Assembly: GCF_020700235.1 (NCBI RefSeq)
Contig: NZ_CP085303.1
Span: forward strand, 301,108 to 365,107
Source: Haladaptatus pallidirubidus
GTDB lineage: Archaea > Halobacteriota > Halobacteria > Halobacteriales > Haladaptataceae
Direction: 5' to 3'
Length of the DNA stretch: 64,000 nt
Made by a program: the position numbers and the translations under genes. Positions 34,104 to 42,354 of this stretch are shown here, in pieces (within the stretch, counting starts at the first letter, position 1; each line of letters begins with the position of its first letter). The notes below the pieces were generated by a model. It was not told the DNA's origin, made no database searches, and saw only the letters and a program-made list of their open reading frames with translations.

Positions 34104-34999
34104 ATGCCCCCACCATGGCGACCCGCGACACGTGAGGACCTTCACACCTACTACACAGAGACGTTTCCCGAGTACGTCGACGCGCTACCGTCATTCGTAA
34201 CCCTCGATGGACCGAAGCAGTACGCCATCGCGTTCCGCGAGCCATACCCGATCCGGAAGCAGCACGCCCCCGAGCGGTCGTTCATCCGCCGTGATACATG
34301 GCAGACCAAGGGATCCAGCGACCGCACGAACCACCAGTTCGATTCACAGGACCATCTCGTCGAGTTCATTCAATATCCGGCACGATACGACCCCGCTCAA
34401 GGGAGTGACTATGCACTCGCCGATCCGGATCTCCTCGAACGTCCAGAGCCACGTCCCGAGGCCGTCTACTATGCGCTCGATCACTGGGAGCGGCCGTGGG
34501 TGCTCGCGGTTGATATCGACGCAAAAGACATCGCAGCACAGCGCGCTTCCCGTGAAAGCACCGCTAATGAGACCGACGACGATGCTGATATTGAGCAGCT
34601 TCAATCAGCGGGGATCCTCAACAGTGCGCCTGAAGGCTACCCGTACGCGTTCACGGATATCGAGGACGCCTTGGAATACGGATTCACCGTTCAGGAAATC
34701 TTCGAGGACGACTTCGCGGCCACGGAGACGTTGGTGGTCTACTCGGGCAAGGCTGTCATATCTACCTGCTCGATACCGATCCAGAACATCGCTACGACGA
34801 GCAAAGTCGCGAGGTGATCAACGACTTGTTGCTTGAGGAGTATGAGATCCCCATCGACCCGGTCGTCACGGCTGATCGCCGTCGCGTGATGCGCCTGCCG
34901 TATTCGCTCCACGCCGATGTCTCACGTATCGTCCAACCGATCGAGAGCCCCGATTTCGACTTTAGAACCGAGGCCGTTCCCAGTTTTCTCGAACCATGA
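34104..34999 (+). pseudogene. Archaeo-eukaryotic primase-like gene broken by a one-base deletion
   Basis: Frame one (237 residues to 34817) contains WVLAVDIDAKDIAAQRAS, the catalytic acidic motif of archaeo-eukaryotic (PriS-like) primases. It then should reach the SGXGXH motif but reads YSGKAVIST. Inserting one base near 34747 restores YSGQGCHIYLLD and continues as DEQSREVINDLLLEEYEIPI and RRVMRLPYSLHADVSR (the third conserved motif) to SFLEP at 34999. The break therefore falls in a catalytic motif. The next gene starts in a four-base ATGA overlap with the restored stop, as expected for a coupled operon, which supports the restored frame as the ancestral one. Confidence 0.75.
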
Positions 35000-36501
35000 G
35001 CCAGAAGACTCCACTGAACGACGAGTACATGGCGTATCGAGTGGCAGCGCTCCCGCGCGGTGAAGGCCAGGTCCAACTCACACAGCTGTTCGAACGTGGA
35101 TATCAGCGGTGGACAGTCGATGATACGCAAGAAACTGAGAAACTGCTTGCGGATATCGAGCGGTTCACGTTTGATGCATTTGTTCCAAGCACACGTCGGA
35201 AGGCCGCAGAGCGACCCTATGTTGATGATCCAGGAATGCTCGCCGTTCTCGCCACTCTTGGTGCAGTCTGTATTATGGATCACCCGAAACTCGAAGAGAC
35301 ACCCCCGCGTCATCTCGCACTTCTCGATGATTTGCGGGAACTCTATGTGAACAACATTGCCTCGCTTATTCGTGAGTATGATGATTTCACACTTCATCAG
35401 GAGATCGCCGAAATTCTCTATGCGAAAGAATCGGGTGAAGGCGGCCCCCACTCAGGACGTGTCTGTACAGACATTACGACACGTCCAGAGTTCAGTGGAG
35501 GTTACTATCTTGAGATTCCACTTGTTGCTGCCTCACGGAAATGCTTGGCACGGACGGATCGTGATGGCGATCAACAAGGCGAGATCCAAACACACGTCGC
35601 CGACAACCATCTGTATGCCCCCGTCTCGGATTTCATGCAGAAGTATCGGTCGTATGCCGAGGACGCGTTCTCACGGTTGCTCGCGGCACAGGAAGAAGCG
35701 CTCACGCCAAAGCAACGGAGCTGGTTGACTGCGAATGAGTCGGCGATTACCGAACGGATCGACCGGTTCTTCGCCGCTGGGCAAACGCATCGGATCTGGC
35801 GGAACTGGAGCCGCCAGAAACAGCGACTCCGGACGATCATTAACGCTGTCCACGCGGTGGACGACGATGTTGCCCAACTTGGCCAGACACATACCGCACG
35901 CGAACTCTATGCCGCTCTTGAGGCGTACGACCCGGAGCGATCGTGGGAGCAACACGTGTGTGACTCTATATCGACACCACGCAGTCTCGGGACGATTCTC
36001 TCTACGAACCGAGATTATCCAAGCGTCACTGTCGAAAACGATCGCTTGAACCGGTATACGCTCACACAGTATAGCGACGGCGCACAAGCGATTCACGTCG
36101 ACGATCTCGAGGACCTCTTCGAACTCCCCTGTCTAGCGGCGATGGACGAACGCCTTCAGGAGAAAAAACCCGTCCGGAAAGATCTCTACAATCTTGTGCG
36201 AATGGCGTGGTGGCTGCCCCAGTACCGAGACGCGAGTACGGGCGAATTCGTCAATGATATGAAAGAGGTGTTCGCCCGGTGGTCGTGGTATGATGAGGAG
36301 ACTACGGAGTACCAGATTCAATACGAACTCAACAATGATATTGGCGGTGAGATCCCCCTCCCCATGAATTGTTCGAACGATGATATGCAGCGCTATTGCA
36401 TCGGGTGTGATCAATGTCCATACTCGATCTATGGCAGTCTTCCATTTCCTGATGAGATGTATGATCTGCTTGAGGAGCGGTCTGAAACCTCCCTCATCTA
36501 G
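34996..36501 (+). CDS. Primase-associated protein with C-terminal Cys cluster
   Basis: This 501-residue protein overlaps the primase-like gene by ATGA. It is mainly helical, with a C-terminal cluster MQRYCIGCDQCPYSIYGSL plus an upstream NCSNDD, possibly a metal or Fe-S site as in primase large subunits. Haloarchaeal plasmids carry similar proteins next to PriS-like primases, usually labelled primase-associated; that memory and the overlap are the basis of the call. It ends the conjugation-like module. If the primase is truly broken this partner may be losing its function, but its own frame is intact. Confidence 0.7.
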   Translation: MSQKTPLNDEYMAYRVAALPRGEGQVQLTQLFERGYQRWTVDDTQETEKLLADIERFTFDAFVPSTRRKAAERPYVDDPGMLAVLATLGAVCIMDHPKLEETPPRHLALLDDLRELYVNNIASLIREYDDFTLHQEIAEILYAKESGEGGPHSGRVCTDITTRPEFSGGYYLEIPLVAASRKCLARTDRDGDQQGEIQTHVADNHLYAPVSDFMQKYRSYAEDAFSRLLAAQEEALTPKQRSWLTANESAITERIDRFFAAGQTHRIWRNWSRQKQRLRTIINAVHAVDDDVAQLGQTHTARELYAALEAYDPERSWEQHVCDSISTPRSLGTILSTNRDYPSVTVENDRLNRYTLTQYSDGAQAIHVDDLEDLFELPCLAAMDERLQEKKPVRKDLYNLVRMAWWLPQYRDASTGEFVNDMKEVFARWSWYDEETTEYQIQYELNNDIGGEIPLPMNCSNDDMQRYCIGCDQCPYSIYGSLPFPDEMYDLLEERSETSLI

Positions 36502-37309
36502 ACCCCTGCCATCCGATTGAATGTCCTATTCTATCAAATTTCATAATATTATTTAACCTCGCTTTTCACTCCATAGAGACCCAGTTTTTGCAAACACGAT
36601 TTAGCGGCTCTAACCCGAAAGGATGACGGTTTCAGCGGTTTTAACACTGTATTTTTCATATAGAATCTGTAACATTTTTCATATAGCATGTCGAACATGA
36701 GTAGCCTTCAGACCTGATATGCTGATTTTGGCACGTAAAGCCTCTCAAACGCTACATTTATCATTTTGCGGTTCGATTTTGATTTGCAAACACGATTTTA
36801 CGCCCTTAGAACAGCTTAATCCAGTTTGTATGACTTCTCCGCTAGTATCAAGGCTTTGCGCACCTCCAAAATCGTCCAAAGAAAGAGGGGGGTACGAAGA
36901 CGAACCGAACGTGAGTGACCGTAGGAAAGCAAACGGAACGAGAAATCACAGTAAATCGCGGAACTATAAGAAATATGTTATATATTCACCGAGCAATTTG
37001 AACTCTGAAAACGGCGTGGTGATGCGACAGCACAGAAGAACAATGAGCAGTCAAACAGCGAATAGTACTGATGTGATAGTGACCTCTGGTTTCCACAAAT
37101 GACTTTTTCAGAATCCAGAGAGGTTGGAGAGAGGACGTGTATCTAGTGCTAGTCGATCAACGGATGCAACGAGGGGAATAAATCGAGTGATACCCACCTC
37201 ATGAGCAGCATGTAATTAGAATTTCTTATCGTCATCTATCAGAATAAGATAATCATTCGAATGCAAATCCACTTCGTGGAATCCTCGCGCTAAAGCACGG
37301 GAGAGGAGA
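36502..37309. other. Repeat-bearing non-coding region, candidate replication or transfer origin
   Basis: No convincing gene lies in 808 bases; a 127-codon frame at 36719-37102 has no protein-like character. Direct repeats are visible: TTTGCAAACACGATTT at 36587-36602 and 36783-36798 (exact 16-mer); TTTTTCATATAG at 36652-36663 and 36675-36686 (exact 12-mer, 23-base period); and AGCGGCTCTAAC at 36603-36614 with AGCGGTTTTAAC at 36634-36645. Lying directly after primase genes, this could be an origin or a control region. A transposon-end relic follows at 37279. Confidence 0.4.
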
Positions 37310-37313
37310 TCAG
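37279..37313 (-). repeat. IS200/IS605 (TnpB-element) end relic
   Basis: GAATCCTCGCGCTAAAGCAC then GGGAGAGGAGATCAG is, read on the minus strand, the TCCTCTCCC-stem-GAGGATTCC pattern of haloarchaeal TnpB-element ends. It abuts the 3' end of the CBS-domain gene and closes the repeat-rich region on its right. Confidence 0.55.
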
Positions 37314-37714
37314 GACGGACTCGGCGTCTGGATGTGTGAAAGGTATGCTGTCAGATCCGTCGATGAAATCATTCCGATGACTCCCGTCGTTTCGTCTACG
37401 ACCGGTATGTGATGGAATCCGTGTTCAATCATGGTATCTGAGACATCACGAATGGAGTCCTGCGCCGACGCTGTGACCACGTCTGTCGTCATGTAGGTTT
37501 TGACAGGCGTCTCGTCCTTCGGTCGCCGTTCGGCGACAATGCTGACAAAATCGGTGGTGGTCAGTATTCCGGCAAGTTGATTGTCACTCTCGATTACGAC
37601 GAGTGAGCCGACATCGTTGGCGAGCATTTTCTGTGCTGCCCTCTCTACGAGTGTCTCTGGTGAAACGGTATGGAGGGTGGTCGACATAAGCCGTCCAACA
37701 AGGATATCGTCCAT
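37310..37714 (-). CDS. Two-CBS-domain protein
   Basis: The protein has 134 residues from ATG 37714; a TTG start at 37720 would add two. Two CBS motifs span about 8-60 (VGRLMSTTLHTVSPETLVER, GSLVVIESDNQLAGILTTTD) and 70-125 (YMTTDVVTASAQDSIRDVSD, HHIPVVDETTGVIGMISSTD). A CBS pair binds adenosyl nucleotides or NAD-like ligands and senses energy or redox state; stand-alone pairs are abundant in haloarchaea, generally with unknown targets. No partner gene is adjacent. A transposon-end relic lies at its stop codon. Confidence 0.92.
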   Translation of the reverse strand: MDDILVGRLMSTTLHTVSPETLVERAAQKMLANDVGSLVVIESDNQLAGILTTTDFVSIVAERRPKDETPVKTYMTTDVVTASAQDSIRDVSDTMIEHGFHHIPVVDETTGVIGMISSTDLTAYLSHIQTPSPS

Positions 37715-37908
37715 GGACAATGGTATCTCGGAACACGCTTAAGAGTTATCATCGTTCGAACCGGTTTTGCTGTGTTATCATCTCTCAAATCGAAAAAAGT
37801 AATGTCGACTCATTACAGCTATATTGCTAACTCACAACTTCATGCGCTTATTTATAAGTAATTAAATTAATATAAAAGTTTATGTTGATTTAATCCTTGA
37901 CTTAATTG

Positions 37909-38772
37909 ATGACACGATATAGTAAACGTGTTGTGAATCGAATATCACGACGAAATGTTCTTAGAACCACTGGACTAACACTTGGTATCTCATCGTTGAG
38001 TGGTATAGGGACTGCACATAAAGAGCAAAACGATACTCAAAGAGCACAAGATAACATCCATATCGCGGCACATCGCGGATTTAGAGACGTATTTCCACAA
38101 AATACGATTGCCGCTGTCAAGGGTTCATCGCGCTTGAAAGCAGACCGGATCGAAATTGATGTTGTAGCGACAAGTGATGGAGAACTGGTTGTTTTCCATG
38201 ATGCACGCCTTGATGATCTCACAAATAAAGAAGGCCTCATAGCAGAAACTCCTTCGGAAATCGTATTGCAAGCAGAAATCCTTGACTCCGGTGAAACAAT
38301 TCCAACGCTTGCTGAAACCCTTGCTGCAACGAGACCGAGTGTGATGATGAATCTTGAGTTTAAAGCATCGGATCCGCTCTCTTGGAAAGAGTTTGCAGAG
38401 CGGGCATTACCGATTGCATCACAATACCCTGGTGAATACTATGTCTCTTCATTTGACCCGGACGCACTTAGAGCAGTGAAGGATGTAGATCCCAGCGTAG
38501 ATGTGGCACCGATTTTCGGAAGTAATAAAGACGAAAATCTAGAGATTGCTCGCGAACTCGATGCTAAAGCAGTCAATCCATCGACTGGTGTTCTTGATCG
38601 CGATCTTGTAGAAACCGCTCACGAAGAAGGTCGAGAAGTGAACGTTTGGACGATCGATAGTTGGAGAGAGGCACAAGAACCACTTGAGCTGGGCGTAGAT
38701 GGGCTAATCGCAGACTATCCGCATATGGCTACCTTTACCACGAACAACACATATCGCACTCAACCGAATTAG
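37909..38772 (+). CDS. Exported glycerophosphodiester phosphodiesterase
   Basis: The protein has 287 residues from ATG 37909; the codon before it (TTG 37906) is a less likely start. A Tat-like signal SRRNVLRTTGLTLGISSL ends near GTAHK. The GDPD TIM barrel follows with its catalytic set: AAHRGFRDVFPQNT (two His, Arg, Glu-site region), EIDVVATSDGELVVFHD (metal and His ligands) and MNLEFKA. Such enzymes release glycerol-3-phosphate from glycerophosphodiesters, probably lipid head groups outside the cell. It stands alone between the CBS gene and small unknowns, with a phosphatase (PhoD) about 21 kb away as the only other phosphate-scavenging gene here. Confidence 0.9.
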   Translation: MTRYSKRVVNRISRRNVLRTTGLTLGISSLSGIGTAHKEQNDTQRAQDNIHIAAHRGFRDVFPQNTIAAVKGSSRLKADRIEIDVVATSDGELVVFHDARLDDLTNKEGLIAETPSEIVLQAEILDSGETIPTLAETLAATRPSVMMNLEFKASDPLSWKEFAERALPIASQYPGEYYVSSFDPDALRAVKDVDPSVDVAPIFGSNKDENLEIARELDAKAVNPSTGVLDRDLVETAHEEGREVNVWTIDSWREAQEPLELGVDGLIADYPHMATFTTNNTYRTQPN

Positions 38773-38925
38773 TGAAAATCTGATTAAAAGAGTAAGCTAA
38801 TTTTATTTCAAAGAGTAAATCTCTATTTAATAATGACAAATATGTTTGTTGAATGGTTTTATCTCTCACAATAGATGCCGAATAGTACTTCCTGCAATAA
38901 CTATCACCGGCTGGTGGAAAATATA
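38773..38925. other. Short AT-rich spacer
   Basis: Spacer between a plus-strand and a minus-strand gene. No gene is seen; stretches of T after 38800 could end either transcript, but no clear hairpin is visible. Confidence 0.3.
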
Positions 38926-39147
38926 CTATATAAATTCAGAAACGCAGTTGGTGTCGCAAAGCACCGACTCTTCGACGAGGTCATCTGCTTCTCCTTGCCG
39001 GCGAATAATGGAGACATTTTTGTGTTGACGATTGAGATTGACTTCAGCACCACAATTAGCGCAAAGATCTGTTCTTGAGGTCATCAAAACACGGGTGGAT
39101 ACATTTACTAGTTCAGCTCGTTTTTCTCGTTGTGATAGAACACTCAT
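38926..39147 (-). CDS. Small zinc-finger protein
   Basis: This 73-residue frame from ATG 39147 has CANCGAEV at residues about 29-36 and a second pair at the end (LCDTNCVSEF), giving a four-Cys site split by a basic segment (NRQHKNVSIIRRQ). Small haloarchaeal proteins with one such treble-clef or ribbon (I recall the label DUF7576) look like this. No start conflict exists. Function unknown; DNA, RNA or protein binding are all possible. Confidence 0.55.
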   Translation of the reverse strand: MSVLSQREKRAELVNVSTRVLMTSRTDLCANCGAEVNLNRQHKNVSIIRRQGEADDLVEESVLCDTNCVSEFI

Positions 39148-39425
39148 TGGTGTCTCCTAGGAGAGAATTCCTATGAAATAAGTGGTCGTGTCACTATTTG
39201 CCACGTTTATATTTGTCACTCTATTCACAACGACTGCTGTGAGATCTTCACCGTGATTCGTGCACGTAATATCCTTGTGAGAGTGGGCAACAGAACAAAC
39301 CAATATTGGTCTCGTATATCTCTATGCTCCGTCCATCGGTCACAGCAACGGTGTGCAAGTGGCCGGGATCAATGTCTGGATACCACCCATCTATGTATTT
39401 GATACATTATGTTTAATATATGAAT
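39148..39425 (-). other. Intergenic region with a possible gene remnant
   Basis: A minus-strand stretch from about 39405 to 39255 reads YIDGWYPDIDPGHLHTVAVT, DGRSIEIYETNIGLFCCPL and GYYVHESR before a stop, with an upstream stop and no start codon. It may be the end of a decayed gene. Nothing else is visible. Confidence 0.25.
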
Positions 39426-39803
39426 CTAACGCGTATCAAGGACGTACATCCCCACAATGGCCAACAGGACGAGACAGATGGCGATCATCGCCCCCTGTGA
39501 GACAGCAGCGATGACCGACTCAACTGGTTCTCCGGTTAATAAAGCGATTATGTCTGGAATCCCGCGAGTTGATCCCAGCACTCCAAGTGCCGCTAAAATC
39601 CCGATTCCATAGACAGCAGGCCGGTCGCGTTCCGTCTGACGTCCTATGACGCCCAAGAAGGCGATAAGGACGCCGAAGAACGAAGGAATGAGTGCTGTGA
39701 TGCTTGCAAAGTCGGAGAGCACGTAGGCACTGGTGCCGAGAATAATGAGGATGAGTCCGAGCACGATACAGAGCGTGAATGGTGACTTTCCGGAACTTGC
39801 CAT
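39426..39803 (-). CDS. Four-helix membrane protein, function unknown
   Basis: This 125-residue protein has four hydrophobic helices: LCIVLGLILIILGTSAYVL, ALIPSFFGVLIAFLGVIG, VYGIGILAALGVLGSTRG and SQGAMIAICLVLLAIVGMYV. Short loops contain RQTERDRP and TGEPVESV. It resembles many small haloarchaeal membrane proteins without known function. The start at ATG 39803 follows no clear promoter. No neighbour gives a clue. Confidence 0.72.
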   Translation of the reverse strand: MASSGKSPFTLCIVLGLILIILGTSAYVLSDFASITALIPSFFGVLIAFLGVIGRQTERDRPAVYGIGILAALGVLGSTRGIPDIIALLTGEPVESVIAAVSQGAMIAICLVLLAIVGMYVLDTR

Positions 39804-40153
39804 ATATGGAAACTTGGACGAGAATCCGTATAGGTTTCTATACTCGGCATGTAGATTATCAATAGTTTGGATTGCTTCTGAGCTAAAGAGGCAAACACGA
39901 ACAACGATTGGGATGAATTTCTATCGATACATTCTCCCAAGAGACATCTATTGAACGTAGCTGGAGTCAACGCACTCGGCAAACAAGTGAAATGTGTTGC
40001 CAACCAAGAGTATTCATAGGGGTCGTCATAGGTCTTTGACTGACATCTGTTAGTTTCTCTCACCGATACCGGCTCATCTGTTGTGCTTTCACCCTACTGG
40101 CAGCCGACAAGTGAAGGAATCTTCAAGATGACATACGAAGAGGTACACATGCC
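39804..40153. other. Intergenic spacer of about 350 bases
   Basis: No gene, RNA or repeat could be supported here. It carries the upstream regions of two divergent genes; no convincing TATA box was singled out. Confidence 0.3.
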
Positions 40154-40561
40154 ATGGCCGTGTTCCATCGAGCGGGCCACGAACAGGTCAACGTCTTCGA
40201 TGTCGACGGAATCTACTTGTTCAAACACTACTTTGAGGGCGAGGAGGTATTCGCTCGTCTTAAGCAATATTATAACAACCAGCAGTACCGATTCGAAGTA
40301 TCACCCGAGGACTTCGACGAAATTCAGGCGTTTCTCGACACGCATGGGTACGGGCTGGTACTGGTAGATGCGCTTGATCTGTTCGTTGTGGTGGTTAGAA
40401 AGTACACTGCCCACCCAGACAACATCTTCAAGAAGTCGGTCATCCAGCGGAGTGTCGACGATTATAATTGCTTTCTAATGGTGGATCAGGTCGCCGTCGT
40501 ACAGGCCGTATACGAGGGCGCGACCCGGCTCACCGACACTAACCTTAAAAATCCATTTTGA
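40154..40561 (+). CDS. Conserved haloarchaeal protein, function unknown
   Basis: This 135-residue protein begins MAVFHRAGHEQVNVFDVDGI and has a compact alpha/beta character (YNNQQYRFEVSPEDFDEIQA; GYGLVLVDALDLFVVVVRKY; RSVDDYNCFLMVDQVAVVQA), ending TRLTDTNLKNPF. I have the impression of a widespread haloarchaeal family with this wording, but no function is attached to it. There is no signal peptide or metal motif. A decayed regulator gene begins in the sequence overlapping its stop. Confidence 0.72.
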   Translation: MAVFHRAGHEQVNVFDVDGIYLFKHYFEGEEVFARLKQYYNNQQYRFEVSPEDFDEIQAFLDTHGYGLVLVDALDLFVVVVRKYTAHPDNIFKKSVIQRSVDDYNCFLMVDQVAVVQAVYEGATRLTDTNLKNPF

Positions 40562-40815
40562 GCCTGGTGAACTCACCAAAGTCGAAACGAATGAAGGCAC
40601 CTGCTACAAACTAGGTAGCGTTACACAATTTCTTCGCGAGGTGCGCTAGCTTGCAGAGGATCACTCGAGAGACAACCTTACCGCAGGACTCCACGCAATC
40701 GGTGATGAGATCGATTCGTGGCAAGCGACGTACGAGGTCGACTTGCTTGACGACCTGCGCTGCAGTCTCGGGAGTGACGAGCTTGGAGGTAAGGAGCGAT
40801 GTAAGGATCCTCACT
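40560..40815 (+). pseudogene. Truncated winged-helix regulator-like remnant with internal stop
   Basis: In one frame from 40560 the sequence reads EPGELTKVETNEGTCYKLGS and VTQFLREVR, then TAG at 40647-40649, then LAEDHSRDNLTAGLHAIGDE and SWQATYEVDLLDDLRCSLGS. The second half resembles the helical tail of haloarchaeal HTH regulators similar to the broken gene at 25500. The N-terminal HTH is missing and no start exists, so it is a relic. Confidence 0.45.
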
Positions 40816-41328
40816 CTGTTGTGGAGCTTGCGTCGTCTCGCTCATCGAGAAGATGGCCCCTTTCAATCCCACTCAGTATTGTTTATCCGGAGTGTAGCTC
40901 ACTGGTTGCCTGGTGTGTCGATTCTGTCCGCCCGCTCGCCGCGTCCTATTCGGTCGGGCCATCGTTCGCTCGCTTGGACCGCCAGCGGGTTAGTCGGTCG
41001 GTTCCTGCGCGCCGTCGGTGCTCGGAACTCCACCTCATTGCCTCACGGCGGTGCCGTTCGGCTAGCTCGTGGTCGGCAAGCGCCCGCGCATCGTTCGGCG
41101 ACAGACTAACTCCGCTGGCCACTCAACCCGACCGGAACGTCGCGCGTGCTCGATTGTGTAACCTTCTATAACGCGCTCGCTTCGCGCCCAAAAGGCGCTC
41201 GCGAAGGCGCAAGCGAGCGCGTGGAGGAGAATGGGTGAGTTGTGCAGTGTAGAGTTGTAACTTGTGTAGATGTGAGTGTTGGAAAAGACGCGGTAGTGGA
41301 CGCGCCTTCGGAACAAGGTAGAGTTCCA
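40816..41328. other. GC-rich non-coding region with a nested inverted repeat
   Basis: Long open frames here (for example 40743-41171) have Arg/Ser-biased, unprotein-like composition and are rejected. The notable structure is a perfect 12-bp inverted repeat, ACGCGCTCGCTT at 41171-41182 and AAGCGAGCGCGT at 41211-41222, enclosing a second 5-bp stem (GCGCC/GGCGC around AAAA). The base composition is more GC-rich than the surroundings. It lies about 100 bases before the OB-fold gene. Confidence 0.4.
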
Positions 41329-42186
41329 ATGAGTAGTAAGCACACGATCGGTCAAAAGGTTTCGGTTGACGAACAGGCAATTAAATGTGACAAAGAGCAA
41401 TTCGAGGGTGTTGAGGAAACACCCGAGCTGCGCCCCTCGGTTGCGCAGATGATCCAAGGAAAGGTGGATACGAATCATCCGGATGGGGTCGGACGTGGAC
41501 TGACGTTGGCGGCAGAAGAGCGGGTGGTGGCACGAGAGATGGAGATTGCACAAACACGTGAACGGTGGGATCGATCACAAGATGCAACCCGGGAAGTACA
41601 GTGTCGAGAAGTTACAAGAGTAGTGAGTCAAGAGCGGCGCTGTGCGTTTCAGGAGCGGGCGGCGAGCGTGGATCCGTGGTGTGATCCGGACAGAGCAGAT
41701 CCGCGTGAAGCACTCTCTCAAGAGCAGCTGGCGGCAGTGAACAAGCAAGTGATGCGATTAGTGGAGAAGTTGAGTGGGTGGTCGCGAGCGGTGATCAGTC
41801 GACGGTTGGCTGAGCGTGTCGTGGATGGTACGAGTGTGATGGGTGCAGTTGTTGGAGTGTATGAGGAATTGCGGACGGCCCCCGGGCAGGTGATTCCGAT
41901 CGCGGACATACAAGACGTGAATCGCAAGGAAGTGAGCATCCAAGGAACGATTACGCAACTGTGGGAGCCATCAAATCCGAATATTGCTCAGGTTGGTCTC
42001 ATTGAAGACGAAAGTGGGCGCACGAAATTCACAAGCTGGAAAGCGTCAGAGGTTCCATGGATGGACGAAGGCGAGCAAGTGAGCATTCTTGGGGCAGCGA
42101 AGAACTGGTACAACGGACGCGTCTCGGTGGCGCTGACAGGTTGGAGCACTGTGCATTTCCCCAAGCGCGATCGGTGGTGGGAATAG
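41329..42186 (+). CDS. OB-fold (RPA-like) DNA-binding protein
   Basis: From ATG 41329 the protein has 285 residues; a frame start at 41242 adds 29 unlikely residues. The N-terminal half is highly charged and helical (EERVVAREMEIAQTRERWDR). The middle has VMRLVEKLSGWSRAVISRRL. The C-terminal about 95 residues form a single OB fold: VSIQGTITQLWEPSNPNIAQ, VGLIEDESGRTKFTSW and GRVSVALTGWSTVHFP, the strand pattern of RPA-like single-stranded-DNA-binding domains. Proteins of this type are frequent on haloarchaeal plasmids. The GC-rich flanks on both sides differ from the surrounding DNA, hinting at separate acquisition. Confidence 0.78.
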   Translation: MSSKHTIGQKVSVDEQAIKCDKEQFEGVEETPELRPSVAQMIQGKVDTNHPDGVGRGLTLAAEERVVAREMEIAQTRERWDRSQDATREVQCREVTRVVSQERRCAFQERAASVDPWCDPDRADPREALSQEQLAAVNKQVMRLVEKLSGWSRAVISRRLAERVVDGTSVMGAVVGVYEELRTAPGQVIPIADIQDVNRKEVSIQGTITQLWEPSNPNIAQVGLIEDESGRTKFTSWKASEVPWMDEGEQVSILGAAKNWYNGRVSVALTGWSTVHFPKRDRWWE

Positions 42187-42354
42187 AGGGTCGTTGTGAC
42201 TCTTTTTTGGTATATGCCGGACCCCCGACCCCGCCGCCCCACCCTCCGCTCCGTGCTCGCTACGCTGTGCGCGCAGCCACGACCCCGATAGTCTTCTGGA
42301 TGACCACCACCTTTCATAAGGAGTAGGTACGCAGAGAATATCAACAGATACCTC

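Noticed and set aside
34207..34836. A 209-codon Arg/Ser-rich frame over the primase
   Set aside because: Shadow frame; the other two frames join to give primase motifs.
36719..37102. A 127-codon plus-strand frame
   Set aside because: Composition is not protein-like, it runs through the direct repeats, and no motif or promoter supports it.
40743..41171. A 142-codon plus-strand frame
   Set aside because: Its first part is the relic of a broken regulator and the rest is Arg/Ser-biased GC-rich sequence; no own start.
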